Shown here: piece after piece, positions 19,388 through 35,106 of the stretch
Position numbering within the stretch: the first letter of the stretch is position 1
Layout of the letters: each line of letters begins with the position of its first letter
Assembly: GCA_963682055.1 (NCBI GenBank)
Contig: OY821740.1
Coordinates: 43,482,795 to 43,546,794, forward strand
From: Primula veris
Taxonomy: Eukaryota; Streptophyta; Magnoliopsida; Ericales; Primulaceae
Direction: 5' to 3'
DNA: 64,000 nt
Notes under the pieces: generated by a model
What the model was told of the DNA's origin: nothing
The model's input: the letters and a program-made list of their open reading frames with translations, nothing else
The model's database searches: none
Position numbers and translations under genes: made by a program

Positions 19388-20451
19388 AGGACAATAATCT
19401 CTTTTGATTTGTATATACAAGTATCAAAATAGTATCATACATGAAACTCGCTATTTTGAAATTGTATTTCGCATCACATGTATTATTTATTCCTCAAAGA
19501 TAAAGTTAATCATTGTTCATGTTGTTTGTTTTTTTCTTTATGGTAATTACTCAGTTTGACAACAAATTTTTTTAGCTGATTTTTTATTTATTTAAAAAAG
19601 ATGTGTATTTCGACAGTCAGATTATTCGGCGTTTAAAATGTATATTTTTAGGCTAAAAAATGTTAAAATAAAAAACTAGGGGACATTTTTAATCTGATTA
19701 TGGCCCAAAATTTTGTTGCCGAACATAGTTAGTTAATTTGTTTAGGCAGGCAGCTAAAAATTTGTTTAACCTTTTGCATTCGGAAAACAAAAACCCAATC
19801 AAATGACTGGTTAACACCTTTAGATTAGTGATTCTGAACAAGAATACACCTAACCTGATCAAATTCCAAATTTATGTTTGAACTGTTAAACTTAAGAGCC
19901 CGAGTCCAAGTGATTTGAGTACATCAGTGGTTGTGAATAAGATATTTCACACATTAGCAAAACGAGTGGTGAAGACCATCTACATTATTTACGTAATTGT
20001 TGGTCAAAAAATATATAACCTCGGACTTTCAGTTTTTACCTCAATAAACGAGTTTCACTAGCACATATACTAGATCACTTGATTGAAACTGTCTGCTTTT
20101 TAAATAATCAAGACCAGGTCCTTGCCATTCTTATGTCAACTATATGTCAACCTATTCTAGAAAAAGAACAACAATGAAATTGCAAAGCCATATAGGAAAA
20201 CATCCAAGGAAACAACTCACATAAAGACCACAAAAAGAAGCCAAGATCAATCAATTTTCACAAGGAAAGGAAATTGTTAGCGTGTCATGGAAAGGAAATC
20301 GGAACAAATAGTACAAATCAACAGATGGAGCAAACCAAGTATCAACAGATAAAAGCACAAACACTGTTCCCAAATGAAAAAAGAGAAAAATATACATAAA
20401 TGACAGGTCAATCACAAAGTTCAGAAATATTCAACAACACCATCGAAAATC

Positions 20452-20930
20452 ATCTCCAGGCTTCTATCCTCTTTCGGTTATCGAGTTTATACGGCTCAAA
20501 TTGCCCAGTTCCTTGCTCTTGTCCGTTTGACTCCTAACGAGAGAAAAAACACGTGTTTGGCCAATTATCTCATGTAAGCTATCTCTCTCTTCCATCTTCT
20601 CCATTGATGGTTGGGGTAACAAAGGTAACAGTTTCGCAATCCCCGAATGATGAATCGCTCTGAGCATCTATCTCGTTAGAAACTGAAGTACTTTCAGAAA
20701 TGTTTTTCTCAGAAATAAAAGAGGTCTCAGTTTCTGTGTTTTCTCTGGAAGTGTATTTGACAAGTGGTAGTGAAGGGCTGCAGTGTCTGTTTTCGTCAGA
20801 ATATTCCAAATCAGAAATATGTTTTAGTTCGACCGCAAAATTTCCTCTCTCGTATTGTCTTTTCCACAAGGGTCTTGATAAAATTCATCACTTGGACAGC
20901 ATACATCAACACAGTCAATGGATCAGTCAT
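20452..20930 (-). pseudogene. ROPGAP last-exon fragment (copy A of the duplication)
   Basis: Corresponds to exon 5 of the intact ROPGAP gene at 35107-35586, including the acceptor AG just before 20930 and the flanking 3' UTR-like sequence. Shared strings include SFISEKNISESTSVSNEIDA and TVTFVTPTINGEDGRER. At least three small indels shift the frame: in the helix after MNF, after GEDGRER, and near the end, where an added CT brings in an early stop. No upstream RhoGAP exons exist here, since the duplicated block ends near 21240. A dead fragment. Confidence 0.88.
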
Positions 20931-21790
20931 CTACAATATTAAAAGAAAACAAAATTCAAACCCGGCATCTTCAAAAGAGCAAACACGTTGCATGTGTATG
21001 TGGCTTGTGTGTTAATGGCTAATGCTTGCGGTGCTCAAAACACTTTTAGCAAGTAATGGAAGCAAAATAGCTGCCTGGCCACTTGGCTTTTTTCATAGAA
21101 AGTGTTAACAAAATTAGCAACGATCTTTAGTTTTCATTGGATTGGTTAGAGGCCACAGTATATATACTTTCATAAATTCATTGTTATTCCAAAAGGACCA
21201 AAACTAACAAAAAAGAAATTAAGGTAACGGAACATGTTATTAGACTAACTCATAAGGCTGATTTTAAGGATATATTTTAGTATTGACGGACATATATGTA
21301 TAAATTCTTACGAAAATTGATCTGAAACATGTATGATATAAAATGTACCTGTTAACTAATGGCTATATTGGCATTCATGGCTAAATGCTGCAATCAAACT
21401 ATGGTCGAAGTAAAGATGCTCGTATATATATGTATGACAGAAAGCCGTCAACTGTATACCAAAGAGATGGGAATATCTCCGGTTGATATAAATCATATAT
21501 TGCTTAGCTAAAAACCCAACGGAAGTTTTCAATTTTAAATCTCATAAAAATTAATCATTCTTTTAGATATCCAATGCACAACAATTAAAACAATTAAAAT
21601 CTTTTAGATACTATTAGCATGAAAAAAGAAAAAGGATAAAAAAAACTAAAGCATACTGCCCGCTTGAAGGGTAGTAGTCCTCTATAAAGATGAAACAAAT
21701 CCATTGTTTACTTCAGGGATAACTTTTGATAATATTTCAATCTAAAAACTTTGGGAATATTACCCCAGCTTTGGGAAATTAAAAGGATTT

Positions 21791-24700
21791 CTACTTGGAG
21801 CCAGATATGAGAGAGACTGCTGCAGCATCCCATTCTTGCTTAGTAGAACTTGACACCATTTCACCATCTATAAATGGTGTCCAATCATCGTTTGACGGAC
21901 CTGTCGATTTCCACGTCACCATCTCAGGCACGTCCTCATAATCAAAGCTCGAAGGTTGATCCTTTTTAGCACCAGAATTAGGCTTTTTCCTTTTGCCGGC
22001 TCCAGGAGTCCCAGAAGGCTGCACAAATAATGTACAATATTAAATACCAATTACAGAAGAGTGAATAATCGTCATTTTAAATTTTAGTTAAAGACAGGAA
22101 ATTTGCTAACATTAGCACCAGTGGGAATGGTTCTCTTCTTTTTTGTTCCCGTTTGTAGAAAGTACTCGACCTCTCTCTTTGACCTCAAGCGGTGTCGTGA
22201 GGTTGGATCGATATAATACTGCATTGATAAATTGATATAGTTCGACGGAACCAATTATTATTAGGGGTGCAAACAAAAAGTAATATAAAGTAGAACGAAC
22301 TATGGGAGGTCTCAAATAATTCATCTTAAAAAGATCAAAATAAAATAAACTAATATATATATATATATAAGATATTTTAAAAGTTATGGGTGCCCGTGGC
22401 GCACCCTAGTGTAACTACCTACCTGGTCATGACATGCATATTTCAAACAAATGTGCAAGTAAAGATGCTCAGGATTTTAGACAACTACTTTTTGTAATGC
22501 TAGACATGGAACTGGGTGTCCGAGTTCCCTGTCGAAACCACTGATCTGATGGACTGGAAATCAGTATATACATTTTCGAAAAGCATTTTTCCTATTTCTT
22601 TCTAGTTAAAGACCACTGCCCTTGATACAAGAAACCATTTTTTTGTAACAGCTGTGGATGGGATCAAGGAACCATATTATTACAATTTTCTAATCAACCA
22701 ACCCAAAATCTATAAAACAATATATACACATACATGTTACAACAAATTACCAATGCCAATTTTTAACAGAATCACAGCTATCCCTAGTATCTCCCTTGGC
22801 TCTTGTACTGTAATACTATCACATTCATCTACTTGAACATTTCTACATTTTTAATAGGCCGTAAGAGACCAAGATATGAAAGCACAATCCTAAAATATCA
22901 GGGATACACAGTTGTTCTCCGGACAAGAGCTTTTTTAGAATCTAATACAGTGGATTCCTGAATTAGAATATGAACGAGTCCAGATATATATTTTAAGGTG
23001 CAAATTCTGAGAAAAAGGTATAGCCCAAAGCTATAAATCACCTAAAGCTAAATGAAAACACAACTAATCCCTTGCAGAAACATTTAAGCTAGAATTCACT
23101 ATTTAAAACATTGATCTTAACTAGGGTGTATAGAAAGCCTTAAGAAATGTGTTTCATCTTCAATTCTATTCAGTTTTCAAGAATTTTAGAGGAGAGTACT
23201 TCCAGAAAAGAATGCGGATCTCAAGAAAACCCGACGAGGTAGGGATTTGCTTGTCTTTTGGTCTTCTTAATTGTTCACCGGACATCTAAGCAAATAAAGA
23301 AGACATTGACAAGAACCCAAGTTTTCACTAGAAACTTAACAGAAACTGTCTGATTTCTAGTTTATATTCAACTGATAGATAGTTGCAACTTAAAACAACT
23401 AGTTAGCTACTGACAGGCTTATGGAAATTAGCTGCTGATAAAATCTTTTTTTTAAACACCAAGCCAATTTTATTTTTTAACATTACATGTACGGTGGTGT
23501 CCCCACAGAATTCATTTTATTTAAATTAATTTTGAAATAACAGATAAAATCAGAAAATATTAGTAAGAGTTAGACCAATCGGCAGTGTACCTAAAGTAGT
23601 TTAAAAGTAAAAAAGGCTACATTGTATTTCAGGATTATCCCAAGTGTTTCAAAATGTAAACTTTAATTAATGCATGATACAACACCCTAAGATCGAATCC
23701 AATATAGACCAACGAAATCTAACCCCAAACATGATAGAATAGACAATAAATATAAACCATGAGGGAAAATTTGAGTACCTACACTCAAATAGAAAGAAGA
23801 CGACCACATTATTTCAATCTTTTATCTAAATCTGTTCTGATTTTTAAGTTCGAAATGCACGCCTATTAATAATGAACTTGGGAGAACTAAGAGACGCCCT
23901 ATTAATTAGAAAAATAACAAGAGAAAAAGGTTACTAAGTAAAAAAGACTCGAAAAGAGAAAAGACACGCACTAAATGACACTTAAAGATGCAACAAATCT
24001 GCATTGTTCACAGAAATCATTAACAAAACCCTACCAAAAGAGTCAAACATCAACGAATCTGTCAAAGAGAGGAACCAACTGGACATAACAATGTGCGGAA
24101 AGGGAAATAAGCCGACAATATAATTGTTCAAACCAAAATAATGTTCCTTGCAGAAAGGAAGTGTTAATTGTTTATGTCGTTTTCCTTTCAGGGTATTCGA
24201 TTTTTGTTCCATAGTATAGACAAGACAAATTTCAGCAGCTACCAGTGAAAAAACTAAGCTTGAGCCCTACGCATTTAGTCAATTTGACTGTATGGGAGGG
24301 GTGAGATTTATAAAATTAAGTTTAACTTTTCACCGTATAGGAATGCCTTTAAGAAGCCTTTTAAAATTCACACAATTTAGTGCTGGGCTTTAATAATGTA
24401 TTTGTTAACCACATTTTTTGTTAACAAATGCATTATTAAGTATTGTGGGACTTCTCTATACCACAATACTAAATTATCGAATAGGTTCAATACATTTTTT
24501 GGACTTCTCTGTACCCTTTCCCTCCCATTTTTTGTTTACCACATTCCTTACTGATTAGTTTCTCCAAATTACGGAAATGGCAAAATGTGTGCGTAAGTAT
24601 TGTTGCTACTTGATTTCTTCCATTTTGTTACATTTTTCAGATAAGAGGATCATTACAACAGTTTTATCTATGCCCTTTCCATCTATGTTGTGGGGAAATG

Positions 24701-25793
24701 CAATGTCCTTTTTTGAAATTCGTAATATGAGCCAGGTCCATACAATAAATTTCTCGGCCAAATGGGCTACAAAGTGTACCCGTGGGTAAGTATAATTATT
24801 TGAATTCTTCTAATTTTGTCGCACAAAAAAATCTATTACAGTAAGAGAGATCTTTTAGTAATTTCATCACTTTCTTTACACAAATTATAACTTACAGTTT
24901 CCCCGCAGCAGAAACAACTTAAATCATCTTATCAAAAAAAGCAAGGTGCGCACACCACTAGGGTTTGATCCCTAGGACCCACAAAGTGGGTTTCCTCCAC
25001 GGAGGGAGTTATGAATTATCACAAATAAAAATAAAAATAAAAACTCAAATTATGAATTGTCAATAAATCTTCTAAGTAGTTTTCATGACGATTTTATCTC
25101 TTTCCTTAAATAACCTATTTTGAAGTTAGCTGTGGGGACGAGTACTAAACGTGAGCCGTACGTAACTATTTGTATAAAGTATAACTTCTAAAACTAAACA
25201 CAAAACCTACCACATTCCAAACTATATATTAGGGAATTAACGGAAACCTAGTCTGATATTCCCTTTTTTGTACAAACTCTTTTCCGTACAATAATCACAT
25301 GATAATCGTAACTCCATGATTTATGTGCAAATCTAATAAGTTCTAAAAACCAATGATTTAAGTGCAACTAACTATTGTCACATCATGGAGATATAATTGT
25401 ATGATTAAACTTCCAACAAGGGTTGCTTAAAAAAAAATTAAAACCAAACACTTAATAGCGAGACGGAGATATATAGTAGAAGGTAAGTTAAACAAACAAC
25501 AAAACAAATAAATTAATACTAATAGACTAATAAAATATTATTTAATAAATAAATACCCGGTCGGTGGTACCGGCAGTGAGTCCCGATCCTCGGACCTTAG
25601 TTTCCATCCTCCAACCTTCCGGAAGCCACGAGGGGGTTTCCTGAACCTCCTTTTTCGGAGTCGAAAAATCCTGATCGTCCATCACCGTATCTGATGCGTT
25701 GGCACCATCCTGATCGTCGATGTGTGCACCGGGTTGTAGAAGAGGGTCGGGTTGGACAAACCCCGGGTTCGATTGGTTCGAGTTGGTCGCCAT
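21791..25793 (-). CDS. Methyl-CpG-binding domain (MBD) protein, 190 aa
   Basis: Three exons, all joined in phase 0: 25557-25793, 22111-22218 and 21791-22018. Exon 1 starts at the ATG at 25793 and ends in PSWLPEGWRMETKVRGSG; exon 2 begins YYIDPTSRHRLRSKREVEYF. Together they make the MBD fold of plant MBD proteins, with the G-W-x-x-E, AGTTDRYYIDP and RSKREV signatures. The first 45 residues are polar and acidic; the C-terminal part is basic (KRKKPNSGAKKD), then acidic with WTPFIDGEMV. MBD proteins bind methylated DNA in the nucleus in some members; whether this one does cannot be told from sequence. Intron 1 is 3.3 kb and holds a SINE. TATA (CTATAAAA) is at 25881-25888. Confidence 0.9.
24944..25040 (+). 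mobile_element. SINE, 5'-truncated, inside the MBD intron
   Basis: Contains a B-box-like GGTTTGATCCC, then a short body and a tail of AAATAAAAATAAAAATAAAA. The stretch GGGTTTCCTCC and the end GAATTATCACAAATAAAA resemble the better-preserved SINE at 33959-34101. No A box and no target duplication were found, so the left end is uncertain. Confidence 0.6.
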
Positions 25794-25880
25794 TGTTATT
25801 AAAAGCTGAGGTTTTGTTTTTATGTGTTTTTTTCTTCACTGTTCAGTTGAGTTTTGTAATGTATCTGTGGACTTGTGGGG

Positions 25881-25888
25881 TTTTATAG
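25881..25888 (-). promoter_or_regulatory. TATA box of the MBD gene
   Basis: CTATAAAA on the minus strand, about 88 bp upstream of the ATG. Confidence 0.6.
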
Positions 25889-25984
25889 TTAGGCCGGGAA
25901 ACACGATATTTAATTGATTCAGATATTACTATATATCAGATTTTATTTAAGAATAATGGTTTTGACACGTAAGGACTCTTTTTT

Positions 25985-26975
25985 AAATAGTTTAATGAAA
26001 TTCCCAAGTTAAGATGTATTAAATGGATCAGTGTGAATTGCATTTGTCCTGATTTTACAGTATCATCAAACGGTGCAAATCTTATATGTCATTTATCTAT
26101 CTCGTTTCGTTTATTTTTGCTTATTTTCTTTTTAAAAAAAATTTAAAAAACTTAAAAAAAATTATACAATTATTATAATACATGTATCAATAATTATTTT
26201 TAAAATAAAATTCACACAAAATTTGTTTTGGAATAAATGTATAAATTAGTGTAAATTAAACATTGAATATTAAAAAAATTGTCTAAAACAATATTATGTT
26301 CAAATGTTTTAAAATTTGAATAAAAGTTTATAAAGTTGCGGTATAAGTTATAAAAATTTAAAATTTAAGTAAAAATAAGTAAGGAAACACGAAATGGGAT
26401 AAAGAACAGAGCGTAAAAGATTTGGACATCGTGTAAGTATTTGGAAAACTATATATGTCCAAAATTGAGGGGGGTACTTTTCAATGGATTTGATTATCTG
26501 TATTAAGAAATTTTAATACTAGTTTAGTGACAATATTCCTAAATTGAGATTATTGAATATTTGAATGGATCATGTGAACTGCATTTGATATAGATTTGTG
26601 AAATGGATGGATTTTAATATTTTATATCTTATCATGATCTGTATTGTAAAATTGTAATAAAGGTTCCGCCAAGGAGGGATACATTTTGATAGTTTAATGA
26701 CATTACTAAATTGAGAGGTATTAAATGGATAATGTGAACCGCATTTGTCATGACTTGATAGTATCCGAGTATGAATAGTTTAATGACTTGTATAAAAAAA
26801 TGAATAGTTTAATGACATTCCCAAATTGAGATGTATTGATCAATATTATCTTTACTAAAAAACTAATAATGGTTATGTCAAGGAAGGCCGCTTCTAATTA
26901 ATAGTTTTATGGCTTTCCTAAATTGAAATATGTATTAAATGGATCACGTGAACTACATTTGTCGTGATTTGATCG
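25985..26975 (+). repeat. Dispersed ~75-bp repeat, five imperfect copies
   Basis: A module reading roughly TTAATGACATTCCCAAATTGAG, then GTATTAAATGGATC, then CTGCATTTGTC occurs near 25987, 26521, 26691, 26805 (short) and 26903. Copies are separated by unrelated AT-rich DNA and, once, by the MITE at 26073-26427. No coding potential. Confidence 0.7.
26073..26427. mobile_element. MITE-like element with long degenerate inverted ends
   Basis: The left end GTGCAAATCTTAT is matched by the inverted right end GATTTGGAC, and the complement relation continues imperfectly for about 50 bp (CGTTTCGTTT and AAACACGAAA regions). The interior is AT-rich and non-coding. The two halves recur at 60197-60605. No clear target duplication, so the superfamily is not assigned. 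Confidence 0.6.
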
Positions 26976-26984
26976 TATCCTATT

Positions 26985-27290
26985 TGGAAAATCATTATAA
27001 CATTTTTAAAACTTTTAAAATTACATTAAGTTCATATATTTCGATTAAGAAGTATACATCATAATGTGTTGTGATTGATACATGTAATAAAATCATATAA
27101 AGCAAATTCATTATAACTTTCTTAAATTACATTAAATTTAAATATTGACTACAAACTACACAAGATACCGTGTTGTGGCTGATACATGTAATAATATTAT
27201 ATTTGGAAAGTTATTATAATGTTATTAAATTCAGATTTTAACTACAAGGTACACAACATGTGGTGTTATGGTTGATACATGTATTCTATT
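26985..27290 (+). repeat. ~100-bp tandem repeat, three imperfect copies
   Basis: Units ending in GTTGTGATTGATACATGTAAT, GTTGTGGCTGATACATGTAAT and GTTATGGTTGATACATGTATT style sequence follow each other at roughly 100-bp steps, just before the small gene at 27403. Confidence 0.65.
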
Positions 27291-27355
27291 AATCTAAATT
27301 GATGCACCGAAAATGTATCATTAAATCTAAAATGATGCATACACCGAAACTATAC

Positions 27356-27363
27356 TATATAAA
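27356..27363 (+). promoter_or_regulatory. TATA box of the 27403 gene
   Basis: TATATAAA, 47 bp before the ATG at 27403. Confidence 0.5.
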
Positions 27364-27402
27364 GGAGATCAATCCTCAAGTTCTTTAACATGCAAAAGCA
27401 CT

Positions 27403-27780
27403 ATGGACAATAACAATCCCTATTTGAAAATTTATCGTGTCTTTCAAAATATAGTAATGAGAGAAGAAGATATTAACAACCTCATACCCCAAGCTCAAAC
27501 TACATCCAACCCTGATTTGTACCTGAGGAGGTTGAACAGGTGTGGAAACTATGCTGCTGAGGCTAGAAGGCAGGCTAACTTGCTCCGGGTTGGGTTTGAT
27601 AATGGGTCTATCAGTGGAGGTGATGTGTGGTGCTATACTTTTGAAATTGATGAGTTGCTGGGGAAAGTCTACCGTCTCATGGGGAAAGCATGTTTGTTGT
27701 TGCCTCCTTCTTGTGATTTCGATTTTTCAGAAACTATAGATGAGGAGACTTCAGATGAAGAGACTTCAGATGAGGAATGA
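27403..27780 (+). CDS. Small intronless gene of unknown function, 125 aa
   Basis: Unrecognised. A single ORF from an ATG 47 bp behind TATATAAA, with AATAAA at about 27857, so it has the outline of a compact gene. The protein is mixed helical without a signal peptide or membrane segment. It has two Cys in the middle, the segment LGKVYRLMGKACLLLPP, and a very acidic end in which DEETS is repeated (DEETSDEETSDEE). Codon use and composition are less AT-rich than the surroundings, which supports coding. It lies between repeat-rich stretches and has no obvious partner. Could be a lineage-specific gene or a fragment of something larger. Confidence 0.5.
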   Translation: MDNNNPYLKIYRVFQNIVMREEDINNLIPQAQTTSNPDLYLRRLNRCGNYAAEARRQANLLRVGFDNGSISGGDVWCYTFEIDELLGKVYRLMGKACLLLPPSCDFDFSETIDEETSDEETSDEE

Positions 27781-27859
27781 GATACCCCCAAATGGTGACG
27801 ACATTCGACAATTAATAGTATAAAGCAGTGGTGTGTTTTTATAAGCAGTTGTTATGAAT

Positions 27860-29430
27860 AAAATGTCATTTTGTTATCATCAATCGTGCTTTATTATGTA
27901 ATCTTGTTTTCAGTATGCTAGTGTGTGGTTGTTATCGCTGTATTGGCTTTAAATTGTTATAGAAATATAACTTATATATCAAAACTACTATTTGTTTTGA
28001 GTTTTTTCACCTCCTTTTTCTTGTAGCTTTAGTGAGGTTTGTATGCCGTCTTTCATACGTTTGCAAATTGGGGTTTTTCTCCTAACAAATATGAGTTTGA
28101 TATAGACTTTGTCTCCAATTTCAAGTAAATAGTTTTGTTTTTTTAGTAGTTGGTGTACCCAGTTTTCATGGTTGTATCATGGCTTCGGTTTTTTTTGATA
28201 ATATATACTTGCCGGAAAAAAAAAAGTATTCGATGAAACCGATTTATTATTTTTCAGCATGCAGTCCAATAAAAAGTCAACACGTTCACGGTAAACTGGT
28301 TAGGGTTGTGAAAATGGGGTTTTAAAACACGAAATTAATGAATCTAGACACTATTAAATCGTAATAATAGTTCGACTAACAAGGGTAGTCGTTCACCAAT
28401 TTAATAACATTACTACATTAAGTTGTATTGCACAAAGAGGCATGAAAACTGCAATATATAGTGTTACTTTAGTTTTATTGTGGGGGTTTATTGTAGCTCA
28501 GTACCATTAAGTATGACCTCATTTCGATGGGGTATCATTAATTATCTATTAACATAGTAAAGATGGTAGAGTGCAACTTAATATAGCAAAAATGGTATTA
28601 CCTAAGGGATTCTAACGTAACTAAGAAGTAGCATTCGAGTTTTGGAAATGCAGCTGCGATCAAATACCGTTAGGGAGAGATTTGTCGCACTACAGTCCCC
28701 CCGCCTCGAATCTGAGATGTGGACATGTCCATAGCTAGGTAGGGACAATAAACCCCCAATGTGAGATAATTTTTCAATAAAGACCATAGAGGCTATGGCT
28801 AACTAGGGATTTACGTACATTTTTTTTTAACTTTACATGCATAATACAAGAAGAATGTACTGTTAAGTTTCTTTTTGTAATCACTGTTTAATATGTTATT
28901 TAAACATGTTATAATATGCCAATTTTATATTAGAGTTCCTTTCAACTACTCTATTCATAGACTTGAAAATATTTATTTCTTCATTTCTCTCTCAATATCT
29001 ATCCCGCTTAGTTTGATCTGATTAGCTCGATGTTGATTCAAATGGTTGTAAATTTTTCAGAATAATTTACATTTTTCTCGAATAGTTGTGACTTTTTTCA
29101 GAATGGTAGTAATTCTTTTCGATCAAGATCGATGTAGTTTATGGTACGTACGTAATTTGGACATGCAAAGGCTTTTAAAGTTCAATAAAACGTATAGCTA
29201 GCGTACCTACTAAAAATTTCTCCATCTGATTATTATAAAAAATAGATATACGAACCGGAAATACACAATGGATCCATTATTACAGAATTATAAGAAGAAG
29301 CTAGAATATAAATGCAGGCCGATGGTCTGAGCCTCTGATGAAAATGAGGACGACCGTACAGCATGGAAAATGAATATGATTTTGTAGAAATTTCTGGCCA
29401 AAAAATTAATACGAACAAACGATCGAAGTA
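27860..29430. other. Intergenic, no gene seen
   Basis: AT-rich sequence with short ORFs only. No RNA gene, LTR or domain was recognised. Confidence 0.6.
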
Positions 29431-29436
29431 AGAGAA

Positions 29437-33503
<4,067 letters not shown>

Positions 33504-33958
33504 CTTGTCAAGTTCTTTGTTACTATTATTTTTCTCTTTCTCAGTTGCATATATATATATATACATTATACACACACGTACGTGACACTAGTTTGATCTA
33601 TTTATAGCGGAGATGTTTTGCAGATTTTATTGATATTCTTGCTCTCCAAGTGAAAATTACAGATGGCATAGCACAAATTTATATTTGCAAGTCATACAAC
33701 GTGCACTCATGTAAATTATTATCATACTAAAGCTATCTATGCTTATATGCAAGATACACTGTCACACAGCCACACCTTAGTGCCCTTCGTTTTAGGAAAA
33801 CTTTTTTCTGAATGGGTTAATCCCCCTATAATTTTGTCAACTTCTCGATAGTTATATCGTCCTCTAAATTTGGACGAGGTTGGCGATCTCTTTTGATTCG
33901 TATATAGTATCCATATAGTATCAAGAAGTGTTTGAATTTCAAAAAGAATGTCATGATG

Positions 33959-34101
33959 ATTTGAGCAAAAGTGGTTGGTCGAAGTGGTTGAGATACCCGG
34001 GTATACCACGCTCATCACCAGGGTTTGAAACATGGCGCCTGCGAAACAGGTTTACCTCCAAAAGAAGGTTTCTGATTATCAAAAATAAAAAATAAAATAA
34101 T
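33959..34101 (+). mobile_element. tRNA-derived SINE with target duplication
   Basis: Has an A-box-like TGGTCGAAGTGGTTGAG, a B-box-like GGTTTGAAACA and an A-rich tail (AAAAATAAAAAATAAAATAA). It is flanked by a 12-bp duplication with one mismatch, AATGTCATGATG (33947-33958) and AATGTCCTGATG (34102-34113). It is missing from copy A of the duplication (around 19440), so it inserted after the duplication. Confidence 0.85.
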
Positions 34102-35106
34102 AATGTCCTGATGTCGTATATTCTTTATTAATACATATAGATGAAACTCCCTATTTCATAATCGAGTCTATTTGCCAACAAGTTTTTTTGGCTGAATATT
34201 ATATTTTAGTTTTTTTTAAAAGAGAGATTGTTTGGACGGTCATATTAATTAACCTTGGCTGATTTTTAGGGGGGGCTATAAAAAAAACTAGATTTTTGAA
34301 ACAGAATATATAAAAACCTGACTTTGAACCAAAAAATTATGTTCCCAAACATAGTAGTGTTCGTTTAGTCAGCTAAAAACTTGTTTAACCTACAGCATTC
34401 AGAAAACGAAAATCCAATCAAGTGACTGGTTAACACCTTTACGTTAATGATTGTGCATAAGATTACCTACCCTGATCAAATTTCAGATTTATGTTAATTT
34501 TACAGCCCGGGTTTAAGTGACTTGACGATAATCAATAATTGTGAATAAGATATTTCACACATAAGCAAAACGAGTGGTGAAGACGTCTACATTATTAACT
34601 TTACTGTTGGTCAAATTCCAAACCTCTTTACTTCCAGACTTTCTGTTTTTACCTCAATCAACGAGTTTCACTTGCACGTATACCCGATCACTTGAAACTA
34701 TGTCCGCTCTTAAACGATCGAGACCAGGAATATCTTTGCTATTTTCAAGCTAACTAGTATATATCAACCTGCGCATGTATTCTAGAAAAAACAACAATTA
34801 AATTAGAAAGCCATTTGGGATAACATCAGTCTACAAACAAGGAACTTACACATAAAGAACACAAAAAGAAGTGAAGAGCAGTCAATTTTCATAAGATGAT
34901 TACACTATTACAATTAAGTACAGATTGGAATTGTTAGCGTGTCATGGAAAGGAAATTGGAACAAATAGTACAAATCAACAGATCGAGCAAACCAAGCATC
35001 AACAGACAAAAGCACAAACACTGTTCCCAAATGAAAAAAGAGAAAAATATACATAAATGACAGGTCATTCACAAACTTCAGAAATATTCAACATCACCAT
35101 GGAAAT

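Noticed and set aside
22385..22405. Small GC-rich palindrome GGGTGCCCGTGGCGCACCC
   Set aside because: Short and isolated; too little to call a hairpin element or terminator.
24577..24789. 70-codon plus-strand ORF (MAKCVRKYCC start) in the MBD intron
   Set aside because: No family is recognised and no promoter or poly(A) signal is evident; the splice-like TTTTTCAG within it is not enough to claim a gene.
24944..25040. tRNA gene suggested by a B-box-like GGTTTGATCCC
   Set aside because: There is no acceptor stem or A box, and the A-rich tail fits a SINE.
28602..28787. Minus-strand 61-codon ORF and a possible small RNA
   Set aside because: No box motifs, no stable structure evident by eye, no family match.
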